Shown: positions 55,375 through 62,940 of the stretch, piece after piece
How positions within the stretch are numbered: the stretch's first letter is position 1
Layout of the letters: every line of letters starts with the position of its first letter
Assembly: GCF_026683955.1 (NCBI RefSeq)
Contig: NZ_CP113343.1
Coordinates: 2,480,001-2,544,000 of the forward strand
Source: Arthrobacter sp. MMS18-M83
GTDB lineage: Bacteria > Actinomycetota > Actinomycetes > Actinomycetales > Micrococcaceae
Direction: 5' to 3'
DNA: 64,000 bases
The notes under the pieces: model-generated
Databases searched by the model: none
What the model was told of the DNA's origin: nothing
Seen by the model: the letters and a program-made list of their open reading frames with translations, nothing else
Program-made: the position numbers and the translations under genes

Positions 55375-55994
55375 GCAGGGGTCGCCGCCCAGGACAAGTG
55401 AGCAGCCGCGACGCCGTTCTTCGCGCGGCCCGCGAACAATTCAGCCGCAGAGGATATGACGCCGCAACAGTCCGGGCCATCGCCGCCGAGGCTGGCGTGG
55501 ACCCGTCCATGATCAACCACCATTTCGGCACCAAAGAACAGTTGTTCATGGCTGCGCTAGAGTCTCCTGTGGACCCCAAGGAACACCTGACGGCTGTCCT
55601 TGACGGGCCGCGGGACGGCGTCGGGGAGCGGTTGGTATGGCGCTTCCTGACAGTTTGGGACTCGCCCGCGGGGGCGGCCGGCGTCGCGGTTCTCCGCACG
55701 TCCATGCAACACGAATGGAGTGCGGCATTGGTCCGCGAGTTCATCCTCAACCGGGCTACCAAACCGCTGCTGGCCGGCCTTGGTGTCCCCGCTGAAGAGG
55801 CTTCGTGGCGCGGAAGCCTGGTGGCATCGCAGCTCTCCGGACTCATCCTGACCCGCTACCTGATCAAACTGGAGCCGATCGCTTCGGCCCCGCACGCCGT
55901 CGTCGTCCAAGCGCTAGGGCCAACAATTCAGCGGTATCTGACCGGTGCCGTAAGCGGTGGACTGTCGGACTGGATCACCAAACCCGGCGACTAA
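55371..55994 (+). CDS. TetR-family transcriptional regulator
   Basis: 207 aa from GTG 55371 in the end of the monooxygenase gene. Helix-turn-helix: RDAVLRAAREQFSRRGYDAA TVRAIAAEAGVDPSMINHHF GTKEQLF. The ligand domain is of the TetR_C_17-like type (VLRTSMQHEWSAALVREFIL). Autoregulation through the operator at 54051-54072 is the simplest reading. Confidence 0.94.
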   Translation: MSRGRRPGQVSSRDAVLRAAREQFSRRGYDAATVRAIAAEAGVDPSMINHHFGTKEQLFMAALESPVDPKEHLTAVLDGPRDGVGERLVWRFLTVWDSPAGAAGVAVLRTSMQHEWSAALVREFILNRATKPLLAGLGVPAEEASWRGSLVASQLSGLILTRYLIKLEPIASAPHAVVVQALGPTIQRYLTGAVSGGLSDWITKPGD

Positions 55995-56028
55995 GGAGTC
56001 TCCCGGGGTCCGTGGGAAGATTGAGCGT

Positions 56029-57711
56029 GTGGCCCATATTGACGTTTCCGGTATTGATTACTTCCTTTCCGACGGTACCCAGCTGCTCAACGGCGTGACC
56101 TTCAAGGTCCCGGACGGCAGCAAAACCGCCCTGATTGGCCCCAACGGAACGGGCAAGACCACGCTTTTCAAGATCATCGCCGGCGATCTCACGCCGGACG
56201 AAGGCGTGGTGGGACGCTCCGGAACCATGGGCATCATGCGCCAGTTCGTGGGCCAGGTCCGCGATGAGTCCACCGTGCGCGACCTTCTTGTCTCCGCGGC
56301 GCCGCCGGCCCTTGCTGCGGCCGCCAAGGCAGTCGAAGACGCTGAGCTCGCCATGATGGAGCACGACGACGAGCCCACCCAAATGCAATACGCCCAAGCG
56401 ATCGTGGACTGGGGAGACGCCGGTGGGTACGACGTCGAGACCGTCTGGGACGAGGTGTGCATGGCCGCGCTGGGCATCCCCTTTGACCGCGCCCAGCACC
56501 GCCCGGCGTCGAGCCTTTCCGGCGGCGAGCAAAAGCGCTTGGTGCTCGAGGCACTGTTCTCGGGACCGGATCAGCTGCTGCTCCTCGACGAGCCGGACAA
56601 CTACCTCGATGTTCCGGGCAAGCGTTGGCTCGAAAGCAAACTCAACGAATCCAAGAAGACGGTTTTCTTCATCAGCCACGATCGCGAGCTGCTAAACAAT
56701 GCCGCGGGACGCATCGTGACCCTCGAACCCGGCATCAACGGGGCTGGCGCTTGGGTGCACGGCGGCGGTTTCGGGACGTACGTGGACGCGCGTATTGACC
56801 GCAACGCGCGCTTCGAGGAACTGCGCAAACGCTGGGACGAGGAGCACCTGAAGCTCAAGGAACTCGTCATCATGTACAAGACCAAGGCTGCGTTCCGCTC
56901 GGACATGGCCAACAAATACCAGGCCGCGCAGACCCGTCTCGCCAAGTTCCTGGAAGCCGGTCCGCCCGAAGCCCTGCCGCTGGAGCAGAACGTACACATG
57001 CGGCTCAAGGGAGGCAGAACGGCCAAGCGCGCCGTGGTGGCTGAAAAGCTGGAACTCACGGGCTTAATGAAGCCGTTCTCCACCGAGATCTGGTTCGGGG
57101 ACCGCGTGGGCGTGCTGGGCTCCAACGGCTCCGGCAAGAGCCATTTCCTGCGGCTGCTGGCTGCCGGCGGCACCGATCCGGAGCGCGAGCACTTGCCGGT
57201 TTCCGACGTCGAAATCGCTGAAGTCCCGCACGAGGGCACCGTGAAACTGGGTGCCAGGATCCGTCCCGGATTCTTCGCGCAGACCCATTCCCGCCCGGAC
57301 CTCCTGGGCCGGACACTCCTCGATATCCTCCACCGTGGCGACGAACACCGCTCCGGGCTGGGCCGCGAGGCTGCTTCTGGTGCGCTCGATTCCTACGGGC
57401 TGGTGGGCTCGGCCGAGCAGAAGTACGAGTCTCTCTCCGGAGGGCAGCAGGCGCGCTTCCAGATCCTGTTGCTCCAGCTCTCGGGCGCCACGCTCTTGCT
57501 CCTTGACGAGCCCACGGACAACCTGGACCTGCACTCGGGCGAAGCCTTGGAACGCGCGATCGACGCGTTCGAGGGCACCGTCCTGGCTGTCACGCACGAC
57601 CGCTGGTTCGCGAAGTCCTTCGACCGTTTCCTCGTCTTCGGATCCGACGGCAAAGTCTACGAATCCGCCGAGCCCATCTGGGACGAGTCCCGGGTAGAAC
57701 GGGCCCGCTGA
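56029..57711 (+). CDS. ABC-F family ATPase
   Basis: 560 aa from GTG 56029 (VAHIDVSGIDYFLSDGTQLL). Two nucleotide-binding domains without membrane segments: first Walker A LIGPNGTGKTTLFKIIAG, signature SSLSGGEQKRLVLEALF, Walker B LLLLDEPDNYLD; second Walker A GVLGSNGSGKSHFLRLLAAG, signature LSGGQQARFQILLLQL, Walker B LLLLDEPTDNLD. The linker (about 250-345) is charged. ABC-F proteins act on ribosomes as translation factors or antibiotic-protection proteins; which type this is cannot be told. Followed by an 18-bp triple repeat and a terminator. Confidence 0.93.
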   Translation: MAHIDVSGIDYFLSDGTQLLNGVTFKVPDGSKTALIGPNGTGKTTLFKIIAGDLTPDEGVVGRSGTMGIMRQFVGQVRDESTVRDLLVSAAPPALAAAAKAVEDAELAMMEHDDEPTQMQYAQAIVDWGDAGGYDVETVWDEVCMAALGIPFDRAQHRPASSLSGGEQKRLVLEALFSGPDQLLLLDEPDNYLDVPGKRWLESKLNESKKTVFFISHDRELLNNAAGRIVTLEPGINGAGAWVHGGGFGTYVDARIDRNARFEELRKRWDEEHLKLKELVIMYKTKAAFRSDMANKYQAAQTRLAKFLEAGPPEALPLEQNVHMRLKGGRTAKRAVVAEKLELTGLMKPFSTEIWFGDRVGVLGSNGSGKSHFLRLLAAGGTDPEREHLPVSDVEIAEVPHEGTVKLGARIRPGFFAQTHSRPDLLGRTLLDILHRGDEHRSGLGREAASGALDSYGLVGSAEQKYESLSGGQQARFQILLLQLSGATLLLLDEPTDNLDLHSGEALERAIDAFEGTVLAVTHDRWFAKSFDRFLVFGSDGKVYESAEPIWDESRVERAR

Positions 57712-57757
57712 CGTCCAGGTAGTTCCCCCGCGGCCAACTCCCCGCGGCCAACTCCAG

Positions 57758-57811
57758 CGGACTGACGGCGCCCAACGGCCTGACGGCTCTCAACGGACCG
57801 ACAGCTCCCAA
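57758..57811. repeat. 18-bp tandem triplication downstream of the ABC-F gene
   Basis: Units CGGACTGACGGCGCCCAA, CGGCCTGACGGCTCTCAA and CGGACCGACAGCTCCCAA follow each other exactly. Just before, CCGCGGCCAACTCC is duplicated (near 57728-57755). Confidence 0.85.
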
Positions 57812-57955
57812 CGCTCCTGCAGATATGGCGGCCTCCAACCCGACGCTCCTGCAGATATGGGCGAAAAATTCGGATCGCTCCCGCATTGCAGGAGCGATCT
57901 CGATTTTGGGCTTAATGGTGAGTGAGGATCGGGATTTGGGGGCTTAAAGGTGATC
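57812..57955. repeat. Intergenic repeat cluster (CTCCTGCAGATATG / GAGTGAGGATCG family), copy C
   Basis: CGCTCCTGCAGATATGGCGG and CGACGCTCCTGCAGATATGG, then GGTGAGTGAGGATCGGGATT and GGTGATCGAGGATCGG. These match, in either orientation, the motifs of copies A and B. Confidence 0.7.
57873..57908 (+). terminator. Rho-independent terminator of the ABC-F gene
   Basis: GATCGCTCC (57873-57881) and GGAGCGATC (57891-57899) form a 9-bp stem followed by TCGATTTT. It lies inside repeat cluster C. Confidence 0.75.
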
Positions 57956-58007
57956 GAGGATCGGAGCCGGCTTCCCCTCCGGCTCGACGATGTGTACGAT
58001 CGTACGC

Positions 58008-58585
58008 ATGGCTGATTACTTCGCTGATGACCCGCGCACCAACCGGGAACGGATGCTCGCTGGAGACCTCTGCATCTCCGACGATCCCGAGAACCCGCGT
58101 CAATCGCAGCGGGCGGTCCTGCTACAGACCAAGTACGCGGCGGCCTACGTCGAAGACCAGGATGCTGAACGGCCCATCCTCGCGGAGCTCCTGGGCGGGC
58201 TGGGTGAAGACGCCCACATCAAACCACCGATCTTCGTGGACTACGGCACGTACATTACGGTTGGAGCCCGCACCTTCATCAACTACAACCTGACTGCCCT
58301 GGACGTCGCGCCGATCACCATCGGCGAAGACTGCCAGATCGGGCCCAATGTCCAGCTGCTGACGCCGACCCACCCCGTGGAGCCGAAGCCGCGCCGCGAC
58401 CGGCTCGAGGCCGCGCAGCCGATCACCATCGGAAACAATGGTGGCTCGGGGGCGGAGCAATCGTCCTTCCCGGCGTGAGCATCGGCGACAACTCCGTGAT
58501 CGGCGCGGGTGCGGTGGTCACCAAGGACATTCCCGCCAACTCGCTCGCAGTCGGCAACCCGGCCCGGGTCATTCGGGAGATCTGA
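58008..58585 (+). pseudogene. Sugar O-acetyltransferase (maltose/galactoside type), frameshifted
   Basis: ATG 58008 (TACGAT 7 nt upstream). The N-terminal Mac domain (MADYFADDPRTNRERMLAGD) and hexapeptide repeats ([40 protein letters not shown]) are intact up to PITIGNN. There one base is missing: the sequence reads AATGGTGGCTCGGG where AAT GTG TGG CTC GGG is expected, and the frame would stop at 58476-58478. In the other frame the rest of the enzyme continues ([25 protein letters not shown]) to 58585. A true pseudogene, or a sequencing error. Confidence 0.88.
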
Positions 58586-58589
58586 AACA

Positions 58590-59159
58590 GTGGCCGTACG
58601 CCGCTTCGATCCGGACCGACGGGACCGGATCATCGACGCCGCCTTGGATGTGATCGCCGCCCAGGGTGTTGCCGGCGCTTCGCATCGCAAGATTGCCGAG
58701 CATGCCGGAGTGCCCCTGGGGTCCATGACCTATCACTTCGCCAACATGGATGAACTCCTCACGGAGGCGTTCAGGCGCTTCGGGAATTCGATCGCCGACC
58801 GCTTTGATCAGGAGTTGGGAGAAGCGACAGACGTCGACGGCGCGCGGCTGGCCGTGGTGGACTTGATCCATCTCGATTTGCTGGACTCACAGCGGGACCT
58901 CGTGCTGACGCACGAGCTTTACACGCTCGCCGCCAGGAAGCCGGTGTTCCGCCAGATCACCCGGGACTGGATGGCCCGGAGCAGGCGTGCCCTAGGGCTG
59001 CATTTCGACCCGGAAACCTGCAGGATGTTGGACGCACTGATTGAAGGCCTTTTCATCCACGCCGCGCTCGACACCGAACCGCACCACCGGGCCACCACCA
59101 TAGAGGCGGTCGCCCGCATCACCACCCCGTATCACCACCCTGCCCGGACCGCCCACTAG
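58590..59159 (+). CDS. TetR-family transcriptional regulator
   Basis: 189 aa from GTG 58590, 4 bp after the acetyltransferase stop. Helix-turn-helix: RRDRIIDAALDVIAAQGVAG ASHRKIAEHAGVPLGSMTYH FANMDEL, with a TetR_C domain after it (EALIEGLFIHAALDTE-like region). Next gene is an MFS transporter 56 bp away on the same strand, so it may control efflux. Confidence 0.92.
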   Translation: MAVRRFDPDRRDRIIDAALDVIAAQGVAGASHRKIAEHAGVPLGSMTYHFANMDELLTEAFRRFGNSIADRFDQELGEATDVDGARLAVVDLIHLDLLDSQRDLVLTHELYTLAARKPVFRQITRDWMARSRRALGLHFDPETCRMLDALIEGLFIHAALDTEPHHRATTIEAVARITTPYHHPARTAH

Positions 59160-59215
59160 CGCACCCCCAGCACCGAAACCCGACGTGAAAATCTCTCCGT
59201 GGAAGTTGTGACCGT

Positions 59216-60409
59216 ATGACCACCAGCACCAGAACCGCCCCCGACGTCAAAGCCGCGGCAATCGCCACTTTCTTGGTCTTCGGCATGAATGGGCTCGTTT
59301 TTGCCAGCTGGGCGGCCCGCATACCTGCCGTCACCCAGACCTTGAATCTCACCTCCGGACAGATGGGCACACTGTTGCTGTGCACCGCCGTCGGGTCCTT
59401 GGTGGCGCTGCCATCCGCGGGATGGGTGGTCGGCAGGATCGGTACGGCCAACACAGTCCGGGCCGCCGGGCTGCTAGCCGCCTCCGCCGGAGCGGCCATC
59501 GCCTTCTCCTTGATGGCCGGCTCCGTGGCCGCCACCGCAGTGGCGCTGTTTTTCTTCGGTGCGGGAGTCGGTCTGTGGGATGTTTCGCAGAATATCGAAG
59601 GGGCCGACGTCGAACACCGGCTCGGGCGCACCATCATGCCGCAGTTCCACGCCGCCTTTAGCGGGGGTGCCTTTGCAGGGGCACTGATTGGTGCGTGGCT
59701 TTCCCAGATGGGGGTAGGACTTCCGGAACATCTGCTGGTGATTGCCGGCGTCGTGGTGCTTCTCACCTTGACGGCGCCGCGCTACTTCATGCCCCACGAA
59801 ACCACAGGAACGGCGTCCGACGCCGGCGTACCGGCTGTCAAGGGTCCCTCGGCGTGGCGGGACTCCCGCACCCTGTTGATAGGTGTGGTGGTACTCGGAG
59901 CGACCCTCACGGAAGGCGCCGGAAACGACTGGATCGCCAAGGCTTCGGTGGATGGTCTGAATACGACGGAATCGACGGGCGCCCTCCTGTTTGCCCTCTT
60001 CGTCGCGGCGATGACCCTGATGCGGTTCCTTGGCGGACGCGCGATCGACAGGTTCGGACGCGTCGCGGTGCTTCGGGCGAGCATGGCCGCCGCCGCAATG
60101 GGCCTGGCGCTGTTCGTCTTCGCGGACAACCTCATCCTTGCCGGGGTGGGCGCGGCCCTCTGGGGCATCGGCGCCGCCTTGGCCTTCCCGATGGGCATGT
60201 CCGCCGCTGCCGATGATCCCCAACACGCAGCCGCCCGCGTCTCTGTGGTCTCGACCATTGGCTATGTTGCGTTTCTCGCGGGTCCGCCGCTCTTGGGATA
60301 TCTGGGCGACCACACCGGCATCCACATGGCCCTGCTTGCAATCGGAGCGCCGATCTTGATTGCCCTGTGGCTGGCTGGCGCCGCTAAACCTTTGGCGAAA
60401 GACAACTGA
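59216..60409 (+). CDS. MFS transporter
   Basis: 397 aa with twelve predicted helices and the DHA1/FucP-like pattern (FGMNGLVFASWAARIPAVTQ, loop 2 region GWVVGRIGTANTVRAAGLLA, VGLWDVSQNIEGADVEHRLG). The second half has FLGGRAIDRFGRVAVLRASM. Substrate unknown; context with a TetR regulator suggests drug or metabolite efflux. GGAAG about 11 bp upstream is a weak ribosome binding site. The stop lies in a large hairpin repeat. Confidence 0.9.
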   Translation: MTTSTRTAPDVKAAAIATFLVFGMNGLVFASWAARIPAVTQTLNLTSGQMGTLLLCTAVGSLVALPSAGWVVGRIGTANTVRAAGLLAASAGAAIAFSLMAGSVAATAVALFFFGAGVGLWDVSQNIEGADVEHRLGRTIMPQFHAAFSGGAFAGALIGAWLSQMGVGLPEHLLVIAGVVVLLTLTAPRYFMPHETTGTASDAGVPAVKGPSAWRDSRTLLIGVVVLGATLTEGAGNDWIAKASVDGLNTTESTGALLFALFVAAMTLMRFLGGRAIDRFGRVAVLRASMAAAAMGLALFVFADNLILAGVGAALWGIGAALAFPMGMSAAADDPQHAAARVSVVSTIGYVAFLAGPPLLGYLGDHTGIHMALLAIGAPILIALWLAGAAKPLAKDN

Positions 60410-60464
60410 CTCGCAGTTGTTGTCGTTAAAACGCGGCATAACGACAACAACTGCGAGCTAGTTG
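60403..60464. terminator. Large hairpin repeat at the MFS gene end (family copy 3)
   Basis: The left arm 60403-60427 and right arm 60440-60464 pair over 25 bp with two mismatches around a 12-nt loop. Left arm ends GCAGTTGTTGTCGTT; right arm begins AACGACAACAACTGC. The MFS stop codon lies in the left arm. It serves two convergent genes and is the most complete copy of the family. Confidence 0.8.
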
Positions 60465-60483
60465 GGTGACTGCGCGGCGGTGG

Positions 60484-60900
60484 CTACGGCGCCGAGGTTG
60501 CGGGCGCCGACGGAACAGCGCTCGGCGTTGCCCCGTTGGTGGCGCCGCTTTGCCGAGTCCGGCCTTGGCCGCCCTGGCCGTTTTGACCGCCATTCAAGTT
60601 CTGGAACTGGCCGCGGCCGGGACGGGCCTGTCCGGCGTCTATGAGCTTGGTGACACCGACGCCTCCGAAGAAGCCGACGGCGACCAGCAGCACGGCGAGG
60701 AGGATCTGCGTCAGGCGTCCCATCTGGAAGCGCTTCTTGGGAACGAACGGCTCCGGAGCTTGGGCGAATGGCTGCCCCGTGGGTTCCTGTCCGGTGGCCT
60801 GCAGAACTGCGGTTGGCTGGCCGGCATGGGGCTGCTGGGAGTAGGGCTGTTGAGGCTCCGGCTGGTTCAAGGGACCGGGCTCCGGCGCTGAATAGGACAT
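60484..60900 (-). CDS. Small membrane protein in the MacAB-like operon
   Basis: 138 aa. A Pro/Gln-rich cytosolic N-terminus (PLNQPEPQQPYSQQPHAGQP), one membrane helix (LTQILLAVLLVAVGFFGGVG), and a Gly/Gln/Asn-rich outer tail (GRGQFQNLNGGQNGQGGQGR). No family recognised. It follows the permease gene by 61 bp on the same strand, so it may be part of the exporter complex. Confidence 0.78.
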   Translation of the reverse strand: MSYSAPEPGPLNQPEPQQPYSQQPHAGQPTAVLQATGQEPTGQPFAQAPEPFVPKKRFQMGRLTQILLAVLLVAVGFFGGVGVTKLIDAGQARPGRGQFQNLNGGQNGQGGQGRTRQSGATNGATPSAVPSAPATSAP

Positions 60901-60961
60901 TCGTGGATCTCCTGTTTGGGTGTTTCTTCGTTTAGTAGCTGTGGGGGTGAAAATGGTCAGG

Positions 60962-62209
60962 CTATTCGTACCGCAGGGCGTCGATCGGCCGCAGTTTCGC
61001 CGCCTTGTTGGCAGGGTAGATGCCGAAGATCAGGCCGATCGCCGCGGAAACCAGGAACGACAGCCACACGGTCCACCACTGGACTTCGGGCTGGGTTCCC
61101 AACACGGGGAAGGCACTGCCGATGTATCCCGCGGCAATGCCCAGCACGCCGCCGATCAGCGAAATGATGAGCGATTCGATCAGGAACTGGCTCACGATGC
61201 TCCCGCGCGAGGCCCCGATTGCCTTGCGGATGCCGATTTCGCGCGTGCGTTCGGTGACCGTGACAAGCATGATGTTCATGACGCCGATCCCGCCTACCAG
61301 CAGCGAAATCCCGGCCACGGCGCCCAAGAGGATGGTCAGCGTGGCGGTGGTCGTCGTGGCCGTGGTGAGGATCTGCGCTTGGTTCCGCACTTGGTAGTCA
61401 CGGTTGGCAGACGTGACGTTGTGCCTGGCATCGAGGATCATTTGCACCTCGTTCTGGGCCTGGTTCATCACGTCCGCCGACTTCGCCTGGACGCTGATCG
61501 AGGCAAGGGAAGGCGAGTATCCGGTGAACTTGTCCTGGGCGGCACTGTAGGGGATCACAACAATGTCGTCCGGGTCGTTCAGGCCCGACGAGCCCTTTTG
61601 GGACAGGACCCCGGAGACCACGAAGTTCTGGCCGTTGAGGGCGATCGTCTGCCCCACGGCGGAGGCCACTGAGTTGCCCACCAGATCTTGGGCCACGGTG
61701 TTGCCGATGACTGCCACCGCAGTGCCGTTGCTCGCGTCGCCCTCACTGAAGTACGAGCCCGCTGCGAGCGTGTCGTTCGAAATGCCAAAGTACGACGGCG
61801 TGGTCCCCACAAACGTTGCGACCGCGTGGGTTGCGTCCTTGTAGGTTCCCGTGACGTTCTGGGCGGTGACTACGGGCGCCGTCGCGGCGACGTCGGGGGC
61901 CATGACGGGGTCAGTCAGCGAGGCCATGTCCTGGAGGGTCAGGTTGGTGCCGCGGGAGCGCGGACCGGTGACGGTTTGTCCGCCGCCTGCGGCGCGCCCG
62001 CCCGCCGTCGTCTGGCGGCTGACCGTGAGTACGTTGGTTCCCAGTTTGCCGATCTGGGCTTTGATGGCGTTGGAGGTTCCGGCGCCTACTGCCAGCAGGA
62101 TGATGACGGACGCGATGCCGATCAGGATGCCGAGGGTGGTGAGTATGGAGCGCATCTTGTTGGCCATCACCCCCGTCAGGGCGAAGCGTACCGATTCGGC
62201 GATCATCAT
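60962..62209 (-). CDS. MacB-type ABC transporter permease
   Basis: 415 aa. N-terminal helix (MANKMRSILTTLGILIGIAS VIILLAVGAG), an extracytoplasmic MacB_PCD domain (about 50-270, with the NVLTVSRQTT start), and three C-terminal helices with the FtsX motif (TREIGIRKAIGASRGSIVSQ). It overlaps the ATPase gene by 4 bp. Couples ATP hydrolysis to movement of substrate through a periplasm-side adaptor, a mechanotransmission mechanism described for MacB. Confidence 0.95.
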   Translation of the reverse strand: MMIAESVRFALTGVMANKMRSILTTLGILIGIASVIILLAVGAGTSNAIKAQIGKLGTNVLTVSRQTTAGGRAAGGGQTVTGPRSRGTNLTLQDMASLTDPVMAPDVAATAPVVTAQNVTGTYKDATHAVATFVGTTPSYFGISNDTLAAGSYFSEGDASNGTAVAVIGNTVAQDLVGNSVASAVGQTIALNGQNFVVSGVLSQKGSSGLNDPDDIVVIPYSAAQDKFTGYSPSLASISVQAKSADVMNQAQNEVQMILDARHNVTSANRDYQVRNQAQILTTATTTTATLTILLGAVAGISLLVGGIGVMNIMLVTVTERTREIGIRKAIGASRGSIVSQFLIESLIISLIGGVLGIAAGYIGSAFPVLGTQPEVQWWTVWLSFLVSAAIGLIFGIYPANKAAKLRPIDALRYE

Positions 62210-62934
62210 AGTGGCACCGCCGTCGCCAGAGGATGTCCGTGGACGCCGCGGACCCGGTGGTCCTCAATGATGTGGCCGTCCTGGAATCGCACTACCCGGT
62301 TAGCCCGCGCCGCTACGTCGGCCTCGTGGGTAATCATCACGATGGTCCTTCCGTTGGCGTGCAAGGACTCGAAGAGGTCCAGGATCTCGTGGGAGGACTT
62401 GGTGTCCAAGGCGCCAGTCGGTTCGTCGGCCAGCAGTAGCACCGGGTTGGTCACCAGGGCCCTCGCGATGGCGACGCGCTGTTGCTGGCCTCCCGAGAGC
62501 TGCGAAGGCTTGTGGTCTGCACGTTCCGCCAAGCCCACTGAATCGAGCACCTCCAAGGCCCGCTCCCGCCGTTCTTTCCGGTGCACTTTTGCGTAGGCGA
62601 GGGGCATGGAGACGTTGTCCACGGCCCGGGTTCGCGGTATGAGGTTGAAGTTCTGGAAGACGAAGCCGATTTTCCGGTTGCGGATCTGCGCTAGCTGGAA
62701 TTCGTCTAGGGTCCCGGTGTCGATGCCGTCCAGGTGGTAGGTACCCTGGGTGGCTCCATCGAGGCAACCGATGATGTTCATCATGGTGGACTTTCCGGAG
62801 CCTGAGGCGCCGATGATGGCCACGAAGTCGCCGCGGTCGATGGAAATGCTCACGGAGTCCAGTGCGCGGACCTCGGCCTCCCCCTTGCCATAGATCTTGC
62901 TTACGGAGTCCAGTTGGATGACAGCGTCGTTCAC
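62206..62934 (-). CDS. MacB-type ABC transporter ATP-binding protein
   Basis: 242 aa. Walker A IIGASGSGKSTMMNIIGCLD, Q-loop FVFQNFNLIPRTRAVDNV, signature LSGGQQQRVAIARALVTNP, Walker B LLLADEPTGALD, H-loop MITHE. It begins 6 bp after the adaptor gene. Partners with the permease downstream. Confidence 0.96.
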   Translation of the reverse strand: MNDAVIQLDSVSKIYGKGEAEVRALDSVSISIDRGDFVAIIGASGSGKSTMMNIIGCLDGATQGTYHLDGIDTGTLDEFQLAQIRNRKIGFVFQNFNLIPRTRAVDNVSMPLAYAKVHRKERRERALEVLDSVGLAERADHKPSQLSGGQQQRVAIARALVTNPVLLLADEPTGALDTKSSHEILDLFESLHANGRTIVMITHEADVAARANRVVRFQDGHIIEDHRVRGVHGHPLATAVPL

Positions 62935-62940
62935 GGCTGT

